From NCBI GenBank assembly GCA_947176415.1, contig CAMWQJ010000001.1, positions 30,272 through 94,271 of the forward strand: a stretch of DNA of 64,000 nucleotides. Direction: 5' to 3'. Made by a program: the position numbers and the translations under genes. Positions 11,102 through 20,825 of the stretch are shown piece after piece. Every line of letters begins with the position of its first letter. The stretch's first letter is position 1. Below the pieces are notes generated by a model. That model was not told where the DNA came from, made no database searches, and was given only the letters and a program-made list of their open reading frames with translations. The DNA comes from an uncultured Ruminococcus sp. Its GTDB lineage: Bacteria > Bacillota > Clostridia > Oscillospirales > Ruminococcaceae.

Positions 11102-12028
11102 ATGAAACTACATGAATTGCAGGAGGAAATCCTCAGGCTTAAAAAAGAGACGAATACGGTTATTCTCGCACACAGCTATCAGGCGAGGGAGATTGTCGAG
11201 ATAGCGGACTTCACAGGAGACAGTTATAAATTAAGCGTTGATGCAAAAGGCGTTAAGGCGGACAATATACTTTTTTGCGGTGTACATTTCATGGCAGAGA
11301 CTGCAAAAATGCTTGCACCGCAGAAGAGAGTTTTTCTTGCGAATAAAAATGCAGGCTGTCCGATGGCGGAGCAGATGGACGCTGAACTGATTTCAGCCGT
11401 CAAGGAGCAAGACCCAGAAAGAACTGTTGTAGCATATATAAACACGACTGCAAAGTTAAAGACGGTGTGCGATGTATGCGTTACATCGTCAAGTGCAGTA
11501 AAAATAGTCAGGGCGATTGACAACGACAAAATTCTGTTTATTCCTGACTGTAATCTTGGCGACTACGTGAAAAGGAGCATTCCCGACAAAGATATAAAAC
11601 TTATGAACGGCGGTTGTCCGACACACGCAAAGATAACCGCAAAGGAAGTTAAAACGGCAAAGGCAGAACATCCGAACGCACTTTTTCTTGTTCACCCCGA
11701 ATGCCAGCCGTCAGTTGTCGCGCTTGCTGACTACGTTGGTTCTACCTCGGGAATAATGGACTATGCCATGAAGTCTGACAAAAAGGAATTTATAATAGGC
11801 ACGGAGACTTCAATTGCCGAGCATTTGCAATATGAATGCCCTGAAAAGAAATTCTACCCCGTGACGAAAGATATAGTTTGCCATAACATGAAAATAACTA
11901 CACTGCCTGATGTATATAACTCACTCGTCGGCATAACAGACGGCTCGGCTTTTGAGATTATTATGGACAGCGAACTTATTTCAAAAGCTCGCAGATGTAT
12001 AGACGAAATGATAAGACTCGGTGGCTGA
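11102..12028 (+). CDS. nadA: Quinolinate synthase
   Basis: ILAHSYQAREIVEIADFTGDS; conserved Cys contexts NAGCPM, VCVTSSSAVKI, HPECQPSV. Confidence 0.95.
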   Translation: MKLHELQEEILRLKKETNTVILAHSYQAREIVEIADFTGDSYKLSVDAKGVKADNILFCGVHFMAETAKMLAPQKRVFLANKNAGCPMAEQMDAELISAVKEQDPERTVVAYINTTAKLKTVCDVCVTSSSAVKIVRAIDNDKILFIPDCNLGDYVKRSIPDKDIKLMNGGCPTHAKITAKEVKTAKAEHPNALFLVHPECQPSVVALADYVGSTSGIMDYAMKSDKKEFIIGTETSIAEHLQYECPEKKFYPVTKDIVCHNMKITTLPDVYNSLVGITDGSAFEIIMDSELISKARRCIDEMIRLGG

Positions 12029-13064
12029 TGTGAAAGAAATTCTTGAAAAACTTTACAGCACGGGGGATATTTCCGACTATGAACTTAAACTTTTAATAGA
12101 AAACACCGACGGAAATATTTCCGCACTCCTGACATATTATGCCGATACGGTAAGAAAGAAATATTACGGTAAAAAAGTCTTTCTCCGTGGACTTATTGAA
12201 ATTTCCAATTACTGTAAAAATGACTGTCTTTACTGCGGAATAAGGCGGAGCAATAAAAATGCCGTCCGCTATCGTCTGACACGTGAAGATATACTTTCGT
12301 GCTGTGAGGAGGGCTATTCGCTCGGATTCCGTACTTTTGTAATGCAGGGCGGTGAGGACTCTTTTTTTACTGACGACTTCCTGTGCGGTCTGATTTCAGA
12401 TATAAAAATCAAATATCCCGACTGTGCGGTTACTCTCTCGCTCGGTGAACGCCCGTATAAAAGCTATAAAGTTCTCAAACAGGCAGGGGCGGACAGGTAT
12501 CTTCTCCGTCACGAAACGGCGGACAGCGGACTTTACGGAAGACTTCACCCCTCTGAAATGAGTCTTGAAAACAGAAAACAGTGCCTTTACAATCTGCATG
12601 AAATCGGCTATCAGGTGGGGGCGGGATTTATGGTCGGCGTGCCTTTTCAGACGACGGAGAATCTTATTCAGGATATAAGATTTTTACAGGACTTAAAACC
12701 TCAGATGATTGGAATAGGGGCTTTTATTCCGCATCATGATACGCCTTTTGCCCGTGAAAAAAGCGGTACTCTGCAACTCACTTTAAAAATGCTCGGAATC
12801 TTAAGGCTTATGTTTCCGAAAGCACTTATTCCTGCCACAACCGCACTCGGCACTATATCGCCCACGGGTCGTGAAGAGGGTTTAAAAAACGGCTGTAATG
12901 TCGTCATGCCTAATCTTTCGCCAGTTGCAGTGCGGAAAAAATATGAACTCTACGACAATAAAATCTGCACCGGTGAGGAGTCGGCGGAGTGTGTTTCCGA
13001 CCTGACAAGGCGTATTGAATCAATCGGCTATGAAGTCTTTTCGGGGCGTGGAGATGCAATATAG
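12021..13064 (+). CDS. hydE: [FeFe] hydrogenase H-cluster radical SAM maturase HydE
   Basis: EISNYCKNDCLYCGIRRSN (CX3CX2C), QGGEDSFFTDD, HHDTPFA; overlaps nadA by 8 bp. Confidence 0.88.
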   Translation: MADVKEILEKLYSTGDISDYELKLLIENTDGNISALLTYYADTVRKKYYGKKVFLRGLIEISNYCKNDCLYCGIRRSNKNAVRYRLTREDILSCCEEGYSLGFRTFVMQGGEDSFFTDDFLCGLISDIKIKYPDCAVTLSLGERPYKSYKVLKQAGADRYLLRHETADSGLYGRLHPSEMSLENRKQCLYNLHEIGYQVGAGFMVGVPFQTTENLIQDIRFLQDLKPQMIGIGAFIPHHDTPFAREKSGTLQLTLKMLGILRLMFPKALIPATTALGTISPTGREEGLKNGCNVVMPNLSPVAVRKKYELYDNKICTGEESAECVSDLTRRIESIGYEVFSGRGDAI

Positions 13065-13065
13065 A

Positions 13066-13101
13066 CAAAAAAAGGACGGCATTTTTCAGCCGTCTTTTTT
13101 G
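13066..13101. terminator. Bidirectional terminator between convergent hydE and Ig-like gene
   Basis: aaaaaaaggacggc-atttttca-gccgtctttttt. Confidence 0.8.
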
Positions 13102-13108
13102 TATTTAC

Positions 13109-13858
13109 TTATTGTTGCGGTTGTGTCGGATTTACATTCTCGACTTCGGGAAATCCCTGCGGAGAAGTTGCCCCCTGATTTTCCTGATAATTCTGAACGT
13201 CCTGAATCCCCTGAAGTTCCTGCGAGCCTGCCGACTGATTATTTTCACCCTGATTCTGCTGTACATCGGGAATGCTTGCAACGGGATTTTCAGGAACAGA
13301 AACAGGCTCTGTAACTGCCGGTGTCGTCTCACCGCTTGTTACGTCAACTTTAATCTGCACTTCTATTTCGGGTCTGTTGTTGAATTTAAGAATAATATAG
13401 CACGAACCCGCATTTACAGCCGTAACTCTTCCGAGATTGTCAACCGTTGCAACATTCGGGTCTGAGGTGTTCCAGACTTCATTTGCCTCGCTTACGCCCT
13501 CAGGATAGCCGTTTATATACGCCATATCAGTTTCACCGACGGCAAGCGACATTTCCCTTTTGTCGAGCTGAACCTGTGCAGATAATTCAAGATTTATCTG
13601 CGGTAAAGTTGTAATCGGCTCGGTAGGGACTTCCGTTGTCGTCTCTGTAACGGTTTCGGTCGTGGTTGTTTCGGTTGTGGCGGTTGTGGCTGTAGTTGTT
13701 TTCTTTTTGCTGTCAGGATTTGCAGACTTGTCCGTACAGGCGTTTGCGATAAGAATAATCAGAATAAGCACGATAAGCGCGATTACTGCGAGCGCACAGA
13801 GCTGTCTGCGTCGTAAGATTTCTTTAGTAACCTTTTTGTTTGATTTGTTATTATCCAT
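13109..13858 (-). CDS. Membrane-anchored Big2 (bacterial Ig-like) domain protein with Thr-rich linker
   Basis: N-terminal TM, TTTATTATTETTTTETVTETTTE linker, Big2 pattern WNTSDPNVATVDNLGRVTAVNAGSCYI, Q/N-rich tail. Confidence 0.75.
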   Translation of the reverse strand: MDNNKSNKKVTKEILRRRQLCALAVIALIVLILIILIANACTDKSANPDSKKKTTTATTATTETTTTETVTETTTEVPTEPITTLPQINLELSAQVQLDKREMSLAVGETDMAYINGYPEGVSEANEVWNTSDPNVATVDNLGRVTAVNAGSCYIILKFNNRPEIEVQIKVDVTSGETTPAVTEPVSVPENPVASIPDVQQNQGENNQSAGSQELQGIQDVQNYQENQGATSPQGFPEVENVNPTQPQQ

Positions 13859-14102
13859 ATTGTTAGTCCCCTTCTTGAATTTGTGATATTGCCATTATAC
13901 AATGGTAAAAAGTTTTTCAGTACACTGACTGAGTTTCCGTTTCAGAAAAAATTACCTCACTTACATTATATCACAGTATTAAAGAAATGTCACGTACTTT
14001 TATAAAATTTTCGCACATTGACTGATTATGAATATAATTTTTGTTGTTTTTTGCCAAAATAAATCAGAACATATATTCAATTGCGGAGTGTGTAGAGCCT
14101 TA

Positions 14103-16568
14103 TCAGTTCCAGAATTCAATCATCTGTCTAAAGTTTACTATTACATTCGGATAATATTCATGTGAGTTAAACATAAAGTTAAACGCCTGCGGAATGTTTG
14201 TCACAAGAGCCCATACCATTGAAAAAGCCATGAATCCTCTGAAAAGTTTTCTGATAAATTCATTTTCCGAATTGATATAGAGGAAGAACGCAACAGCTAA
14301 TGCACCGATTATAATCTGCCATGAGAAGTCAGATGTATATCTTACGGCATATCCGCTTTCCCATATCGAAAACATTATAACAAGAGGCATTATAACACAG
14401 GGGAGTCCGACTATTGTTGTATATTTTAACTTTTCTTTGCGGTTCGGTAATTTTTTGAGTGCCTTTCCTGTGAATATATAGGAAAATACAGGGAGTGCAA
14501 GAAAAAGTATTCCCGAAGTAGTTCCGACATCTTTGAAAAAGTAACCGTTAGCGTCGAAATAATCGAAATTTGTCGAAACGTACGGGTAAGATGCTTTGAA
14601 CTGAGGTGTGGAGAATATATATGCGAACATAGTTATAAGAACGAAAAGAGTGTGGTACTGTGCATGAACGAAGTCATTTATTGTAAGCGAGTATTTTATT
14701 CCGAAATCAAACGGAGATTCAAAACGTACATAGTTATACCACATCTGCACAGAGCCGAGAACTACAAACGGCAACAATGCACATACAGTGTATATTATTC
14801 TTCTTGCCTTTACTGCCTTTATACCGTCTGTTGCCGTAGAGTCGAGAACTTCTGCGGACTTTTTGAATCCGATTAAATAATATACACAAGCACATACTGA
14901 GTATACCGCGAGGGTAGGACGGCATAGCACAGCTGTTGCAAAGAAAAGCGACGCAAAGAAAGTTTTTATTAAAGAGGTTTTGCCGTTGCTTATGACATTC
15001 GAGGATATAAGGAAATAAGAGCCAAGAGTTATGAATGCAAATCCCGACGACATGGCAATTTCATAAAAAAGCGTTCTTCCGATAGAGTACCATATACCGC
15101 AGGTTGATATAACTATTATGAGACCGGCAAGATAACAGCCTGATGTTATACGGCTGAACCAGCGTTTGATTATAGCGGAGTAAGTCATTGCAAGGAAAGC
15201 AATTCCGATTATTGAAAAAATCATTACAGCTATGTCAGTAGGGAAGAAATAGCCTGTTATTTTGTGATACGGGAGGAAAAGAAGTATTACAGGAGCTATG
15301 CCATAATATGAATACAGCTTTTCATTATACAGGACATGGTCCCATATATCCTTGAAAGAGTCATTTATATCCGTACTTTCACGCAGTCCTCTGTCGTAGG
15401 GGTTTTCGATGTTGTAAAGTTCAGGCGTAGGCTCGTGGAGAAGTGAAACCTGTCCTTCTTCAAACGCAAGTACGACTTCTTCGGAAAGCTGATTTCCTGT
15501 TTCCTGCTTGAAATAGTCTTTTTTATCTTTTTCGGGGATTTTCACAACAATAGCTGATATTGTAATAACCACAGCTATCACAGCAATAAAAGCTGTTGAA
15601 AGATTACAGAATAATTTGTTTCCAGCGTATGATTTTTTAAGAAACGCCGAAAAGACGATTGCATATGCAAGAGTCGGTATAACGGAAAGAAGAATCATTC
15701 TCAGTACGGAAACATCAAACGGAATGGGAATATTCAGTTCTATTTTTGAAATCTTGAAAAATCTGTCGCCGTACGTCTGACTGAAATTGAATTTCATTTT
15801 GCCTGTGTTTCCCGAAAGAAGAACGGTTGTATATTGTGAATTAGCGTTATCAATGTAAGATTCCATTCTTATAATAGAGTCTCTGTAATAGTGGCTGTAC
15901 GTATCGTCAGTTGCATCTATATTTGTAAAAAGCTTGTTTCTTATCTCTTCGGAAGCGTCTGTTATATCGATTTTTACTGTTCCGACTTTCATATTTATAT
16001 CTTCAAAGACAAGCGACAAAGTGTCTTTGCCCTCCACCGTAATTTCGTCTTGTCCGTATACTTCTGAAATTTCGGACGAATCTTCTGTTGATTTGGTAAC
16101 TTTCGTTGCGTTTGGTATGTCAAGTTCTTTCTGCACATAGTTGCCAAAAAACATTCTGTAGGAAGAAAACTGAAATATAGTAAGTTCTGCAATGAAAACA
16201 ACTAAAAGGGCTTTGGCAAAAAATTTAAGCGTTCTGGACTTTTTTCTGCACCTGATAAAATTAATCGCTTTTTCGACAGCAAGAAACACGCCCATTGTGA
16301 TAAATACGCCCTGAAACTGTCCAAAATCGGCAAGGTGCGTTATATCGAATATGCCAATTACAATCATGAGTATTGTAAAGAAGTCGGCGAAAAACTCCAC
16401 TCTTGATGGAGGGGGTTTTACAGTTTTTTTCTGCTGTTTGTCAGTTTCTTCCTGTTGTGTGTCACTTTCTTCCGTTTCTGCAACTTTTATAACAGGCTTT
16501 ACCTCTTTTATAAAAATCAAAGAGGCAATTATTGTTATTATAAGTTCTGCAATAAATATAATGTTCAT
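14103..16568 (-). CDS. Large polytopic membrane protein (possible GT-C-like)
   Basis: 821 aa with many TM segments; family by general appearance only. Confidence 0.5.
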   Translation of the reverse strand: MNIIFIAELIITIIASLIFIKEVKPVIKVAETEESDTQQEETDKQQKKTVKPPPSRVEFFADFFTILMIVIGIFDITHLADFGQFQGVFITMGVFLAVEKAINFIRCRKKSRTLKFFAKALLVVFIAELTIFQFSSYRMFFGNYVQKELDIPNATKVTKSTEDSSEISEVYGQDEITVEGKDTLSLVFEDINMKVGTVKIDITDASEEIRNKLFTNIDATDDTYSHYYRDSIIRMESYIDNANSQYTTVLLSGNTGKMKFNFSQTYGDRFFKISKIELNIPIPFDVSVLRMILLSVIPTLAYAIVFSAFLKKSYAGNKLFCNLSTAFIAVIAVVITISAIVVKIPEKDKKDYFKQETGNQLSEEVVLAFEEGQVSLLHEPTPELYNIENPYDRGLRESTDINDSFKDIWDHVLYNEKLYSYYGIAPVILLFLPYHKITGYFFPTDIAVMIFSIIGIAFLAMTYSAIIKRWFSRITSGCYLAGLIIVISTCGIWYSIGRTLFYEIAMSSGFAFITLGSYFLISSNVISNGKTSLIKTFFASLFFATAVLCRPTLAVYSVCACVYYLIGFKKSAEVLDSTATDGIKAVKARRIIYTVCALLPFVVLGSVQMWYNYVRFESPFDFGIKYSLTINDFVHAQYHTLFVLITMFAYIFSTPQFKASYPYVSTNFDYFDANGYFFKDVGTTSGILFLALPVFSYIFTGKALKKLPNRKEKLKYTTIVGLPCVIMPLVIMFSIWESGYAVRYTSDFSWQIIIGALAVAFFLYINSENEFIRKLFRGFMAFSMVWALVTNIPQAFNFMFNSHEYYPNVIVNFRQMIEFWN

Positions 16569-16594
16569 AAATAAAACAAATTCCTTTCTGTTTT

Positions 16595-18136
16595 TTATTC
16601 CGATGTAGTATCTTCAATTTCTGTCGTTGACTGTTCTGCAACAGATGTCTCTGATGTTTCCTGACTGTCGCTTGATGTTGTCGGCTCTTCGGTCGGCGGT
16701 TGCTTTACAACACCGTTAAACCTGTCCACCTCGTCGTTTATCATTGCAAGATACGTATTCCGCAAATCTATCCAGTTTTTTTCCGTCCCTCCTGTCACAA
16801 GCATATCTCTTTCAAGCCTGTCAACTATGCCATAAGAATCTTCCGTCGTATACATACTTGCTCCCATTCCGTAAGCAAAGTCAACAACGGGCGTAAATTT
16901 AGTAAGGTCTTTGAAGTCCTGAAGTGCGTCATACTGTTCTGCGGTAAGCTGGCTTGTCGTAACTCCGAAGCCGTTGACTTTCGGGGCTGTGGCGTACGCT
17001 TTTGCAGGTTCTTTATAATCCTCCTGTACGATTACGGCACGCTCGCATTTTATATACGTTGCCACGGCATCGCCTTTTGTGGAATTTTTTACAAGCATTT
17101 TTGCAGAGTAGTCATATGTGTTGAAATACTCTTCCGTGTCGGGACATTTTGGAAAAGGCACAACCATGAAGTCCATGCCGGTGCTTTTTACATTAGATGC
17201 ACCTACTGTCCATTCAGGCGAGGCATAGAAAAGCGTATTAGCACCCGTCGGAAAACTCGTGTTCCTGTAGGAAGAGTAAAGGTTTTTATTTGAAATTTCC
17301 TGCATAAACATTTCCGCTTCCTTTATAGGCTGGCTTATTATGTTGTTGTAGAACTTTCCGTTGCGGTAGTTGACAATTGTATGTCCCGAAGAGTGAAGTA
17401 TAGCTCCGCCACACAGACCGTTTATCCCTATGCCGTTTGTTTTCTGGTGGAATGATTCCATAATTGACATGAAAGAATCCCAGTCCCATTTGCCCTGCTT
17501 GTAAAGTTCGTAAGGGTCTTTGAGATTGTTATTTTTAATCATAGTCCGACTGTACGTCAGCACGGTTGAATTTGTCACGTCATATGGGATTACATAGTGT
17601 TTTCCATTATATTTAAAACTCTCGATAACGCCAAGCATATCGTCCCATATTTCATTCTGTATTTCAAGCGACGGAAAATAAGGGTCTAACGCTTCAAACT
17701 GATTTCTGAATGCTCCGTCGGGAAATGCGGAGCGGTCGTATTCAAACATATCTACCTCGTCGCCTGCGAGAATCATGGCAGACAGCGTTGTGAATCTGTC
17801 TTCAACGCTTGTATGGACATATTTTACCTTACCGCCGTATACATCTTCAAAAAGCGACAATGCAACAGACCTTTGTCCGTCTGCTGTCGGATTAAGGTCG
17901 TAATCCGACAGCCATACAATCTCCGTACCCGTTATATCTGCCGGAGGGTCTATATGTGGTTTGTTTGCTGTCGGCTCTCGTGACAACCAGTCGTAACTGC
18001 CTTTATTATCTTCTTCTTCCTGTGATTCCTCAAAGTCAAGTTTACCTGTTTTTTTATTCTTGCTACAGGAGGATACAGGCACGGCAACAAAAGTCATCGC
18101 CAGTATCACGGCAAGAATTTTTTTTATATCTCTCAT
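16595..18136 (-). CDS. Extracellular solute-binding lipoprotein with Ser/Thr-rich C-terminal tail
   Basis: Lipobox-like VPVSSCSKNKK; sugar-type SBP features; start at 18136 has GGAG upstream; tail EEPTTSSDSQETSETSVAEQSTTEIEDTTSE. Confidence 0.75.
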   Translation of the reverse strand: MRDIKKILAVILAMTFVAVPVSSCSKNKKTGKLDFEESQEEEDNKGSYDWLSREPTANKPHIDPPADITGTEIVWLSDYDLNPTADGQRSVALSLFEDVYGGKVKYVHTSVEDRFTTLSAMILAGDEVDMFEYDRSAFPDGAFRNQFEALDPYFPSLEIQNEIWDDMLGVIESFKYNGKHYVIPYDVTNSTVLTYSRTMIKNNNLKDPYELYKQGKWDWDSFMSIMESFHQKTNGIGINGLCGGAILHSSGHTIVNYRNGKFYNNIISQPIKEAEMFMQEISNKNLYSSYRNTSFPTGANTLFYASPEWTVGASNVKSTGMDFMVVPFPKCPDTEEYFNTYDYSAKMLVKNSTKGDAVATYIKCERAVIVQEDYKEPAKAYATAPKVNGFGVTTSQLTAEQYDALQDFKDLTKFTPVVDFAYGMGASMYTTEDSYGIVDRLERDMLVTGGTEKNWIDLRNTYLAMINDEVDRFNGVVKQPPTEEPTTSSDSQETSETSVAEQSTTEIEDTTSE

Positions 18137-18285
18137 CAAGCAGACTCCTTTCATGGTGTATGAAAATATATTCATACATAACTATCCATTCTAATTATAT
18201 ATTAACAAGTGTCTGTATGTCAAGCGGAAAGATATAATTAAAGATTTTATTTTTAAAACAGGCAAAATAAATTTTCATAAAAGAC

Positions 18286-18314
18286 TTGATTTTTATGGAA
18301 AAACGTGTTATAAT
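18286..18314 (+). promoter_or_regulatory. Sigma-A-like promoter of rimP-nusA-infB operon
   Basis: TTGATT (18286-18291), 17-bp spacer, TATAAT (18309-18314). Confidence 0.7.
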
Positions 18315-18341
18315 AAATAAGCAACAATAGCAAGCTCCAGA

Positions 18342-18366
18342 AGACCGGAAATCTCCGGTCTTTCGT
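18342..18366 (+). terminator. Leader hairpin/attenuator ahead of rimP
   Basis: Perfect 8-bp stem AGACCGGA-AATC-TCCGGTCT followed by TTCGTTT. Confidence 0.6.
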
Positions 18367-18504
18367 TTATATTCGACGGCTGAGGGGGGATTTTCTCTTG
18401 TTTTTCAAAGTTTTTTTGTCTGCTCTGACAGAAAAGTCCTCGACAGCCCGTGATTTTATATGGAGTATCACAAAATGCTTCCATGCGAAAGGAGATGATT
18501 AAAA

Positions 18505-18978
18505 ATGAAGTTCAAAAAATTTGGTGCTACCGAGCAGAGAGTTTACGACCTTGTGAGACCGATAACCGACGACCTCGGCTATTATTTATGGGACGTTTCC
18601 TATATAAAAGAGGGTGCGGTGTGGCATCTGTGCGTATTTATCGACAGCGACGACGGCATAACTATTGATGATTGCGAGAGAGCGACAGAGCCGATAAACG
18701 CTGTAATGGATTCGGCAGACCCTATTAAAGAAAGTTATGTGCTTGAAGTAGGCTCGGCAGGTCTTGAAAGGGACTTGCTCAAGGAGGAACATTTTGAAAT
18801 ATGCGTCGGCGATACTGTAAGAATACGTTTTATCAGGAACATTGACGGCGAAAAGGAAGTTATCGCCGTTCTGACAGGTGCAGACAAAGAGGGCGTTTCA
18901 GTTGTTACAGAGGACGGCACGGAAAAAAAATATCCGCTTGCTGACATCGCTTTTGTAAAGCTCTATTTCGAGATGTGA
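18505..18978 (+). CDS. rimP: Ribosome maturation factor RimP
   Basis: LGYYLWDVSYIKEGAVWHLCVFIDSDDGITIDDCERATEPINAVMD; LEVGSAGLERDL. Confidence 0.93.
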   Translation: MKFKKFGATEQRVYDLVRPITDDLGYYLWDVSYIKEGAVWHLCVFIDSDDGITIDDCERATEPINAVMDSADPIKESYVLEVGSAGLERDLLKEEHFEICVGDTVRIRFIRNIDGEKEVIAVLTGADKEGVSVVTEDGTEKKYPLADIAFVKLYFEM

Positions 18979-19018
18979 CAAAAATAAAAAATTAATTATA
19001 TCGGAGGAATATACAGAC

Positions 19019-20185
19019 ATGAACACTAACAAGGGCTTTTTCGATGCACTCCAGTCACTCGGAGAGGAAAACAGCGTTGCGACTGACCTTCTCATTGAAA
19101 AAGTAAAGACTGCAATGCTGAAAGCGGCAAGAAAGGCTTATCCGCACAGCGAAGAGAGAATAAAAGTGGAGATAGACCCGCTTACGAAGAAATTCGCAAT
19201 GTATATCGAGCAGGAAATAATCGACGATTATCCGATTGATGAAAACGAGATAAATATTGACGTGGCAAGGACTATAGACCCGTATGCAGTTGTGGGCGGA
19301 AAAATCATGAAAGAAATTGATATTTCAAAATTCGGAAGAATGGCGGCGTTATCTGCCAAGCAGTCCATAAAAGGCGACCTCAGGGAGATAAACAGGGAAC
19401 AGATGCTTAACCGTTTTGAATCAAAGGAACATGAGTGCATAACCGTAAAGGTTACGCAGATAGACCCCGGCAGAGGAACAGTTACAGTCGAATACGAGGG
19501 TACGGAACTTTATCTTTTCAGAAATGAACAGATTCCGGGGGAGGTACTCAAGGAAGGACAGATGGTTAAAGTCTACGTTACCAATATAGTCGGCAAGACG
19601 AAAAAGCCTATTGTAAAGATTTCACGTACTCACAAAGACCTTGTTAAAAGACTTTTTGAAATTGAAGTGCCTGAAATATATGACGGCACTGTTGAGGTAA
19701 AGTCCGTTTCACGAGAGGCAGGCTCAAGAACTAAAATAGCCGTATGGTCGAAGGACAGCAATGTTGACGCAGTGGGTGCTTGTATCGGCACGGAGATGTC
19801 AAGAATACGTGCCGTTGTGGGCGAACTTAACGGCGAGAAGATAGACATAATACCGTGGAATGAAAGTCCCGATAAATTCATAGCAAAGGCACTTGCTCCT
19901 GCCACAGTCCTGAAAACTGTCATACTTTCCGAGGAAGAAAAGACGTGTACGGTAGTAGTACCGAATAATCAGTTATCACTTGCTATCGGCAACAAAGGAC
20001 AGAACGCAAAACTCGCCGCAAAACTCACTGGCTATAAAATTGACATAAAGCCACAGTTTGATACCCTTACAAATGCGGAAGCACCTGAAATGAGTGCTGA
20101 TTTCAAAGCACCTGAAAAGACCGAAACAAAAGAAGTATTGGAAGAGACGGCAACGGCAGTTGAGGAAAAAGCAGATGAAGCCTAA
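19019..20185 (+). CDS. nusA: Transcription termination/antitermination factor NusA
   Basis: VSRTHKDLVKRLFEIEVPEIYDGTVEVKSVSREAGSRTKIAVWS; IGNKGQNAKLAAKLTGYKIDI. Confidence 0.96.
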   Translation: MNTNKGFFDALQSLGEENSVATDLLIEKVKTAMLKAARKAYPHSEERIKVEIDPLTKKFAMYIEQEIIDDYPIDENEINIDVARTIDPYAVVGGKIMKEIDISKFGRMAALSAKQSIKGDLREINREQMLNRFESKEHECITVKVTQIDPGRGTVTVEYEGTELYLFRNEQIPGEVLKEGQMVKVYVTNIVGKTKKPIVKISRTHKDLVKRLFEIEVPEIYDGTVEVKSVSREAGSRTKIAVWSKDSNVDAVGACIGTEMSRIRAVVGELNGEKIDIIPWNESPDKFIAKALAPATVLKTVILSEEEKTCTVVVPNNQLSLAIGNKGQNAKLAAKLTGYKIDIKPQFDTLTNAEAPEMSADFKAPEKTETKEVLEETATAVEEKADEA

Positions 20186-20447
20186 AAAGATTCCTATGAG
20201 AATGTGCCTCGGCTGTGGTGAGATGAAACCGAAAAAAGAATTAATAAGAGTGGTTAAATCGCCTGACGGAGAGATAAGCCTTGATTTTACGGGGAAAAAG
20301 TCGGGACGGGGTGCATATATATGCCACAGCGGAGAATGTCTTGAAAAGGCGAGGAAGTCGAGACGGCTGGAAAAAAGTTTCTCATGCAGGATAGACGAGA
20401 GTATTTACGGGGTGATGGCTTGTGAACTCAAAGAAGAAAACAGCTGA
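20175..20447 (+). CDS. ylxR: YlxR/RnpM family RNA-binding protein
   Basis: IPMRMCLGCGEMKPKKELIRVV, GRGAYICHSGECLEKA; start overlaps nusA. Confidence 0.9.
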   Translation: MKPKKIPMRMCLGCGEMKPKKELIRVVKSPDGEISLDFTGKKSGRGAYICHSGECLEKARKSRRLEKSFSCRIDESIYGVMACELKEENS

Positions 20448-20730
20448 TTTGCTTACAATCTGCATAAAGGCGGGAAAGACAGTAAAAGGCTTTGACAGCG
20501 TATGCGATGCAGTGAAAAACGGCAATGTTTCATGTGTGCTTACTGCATCTGATATTTCGCAGAAGACTTTAAAGGAAATTAATTTTCTCTGCAACAGATA
20601 TTCCGTGCCTGTTCTTGATACGGAACTTTCAAAGGAAGAAACGGCTTTTTTATGCGGAAAATCAACGGCAGTAATTGCTGTATGCGACAAGGGATTTTCG
20701 GAAGGATTCATGAAAATCATAAACGCCTGA
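20422..20730 (+). CDS. ylxQ: L7Ae-family ribosomal protein (YlxQ-like)
   Basis: Position between ylxR and infB; L7Ae-like ADLLTICIKAGKTVKGFDSVCDAVKNG. Confidence 0.8.
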   Translation: MNSKKKTADLLTICIKAGKTVKGFDSVCDAVKNGNVSCVLTASDISQKTLKEINFLCNRYSVPVLDTELSKEETAFLCGKSTAVIAVCDKGFSEGFMKIINA

Positions 20731-20825
20731 TTACAGCTGAAACGCTGTACTGACATAGATTGAAATGAAAACACGACTCAGCCGTATTATGAATACGGTA
20801 CTATTAACGGGAGGTATTTTAGCCT

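Noticed and set aside
16700-17293. 197-aa plus-strand ORF
   Set aside because: Antisense to the solute-binding protein gene; no RBS or recognisable motifs.
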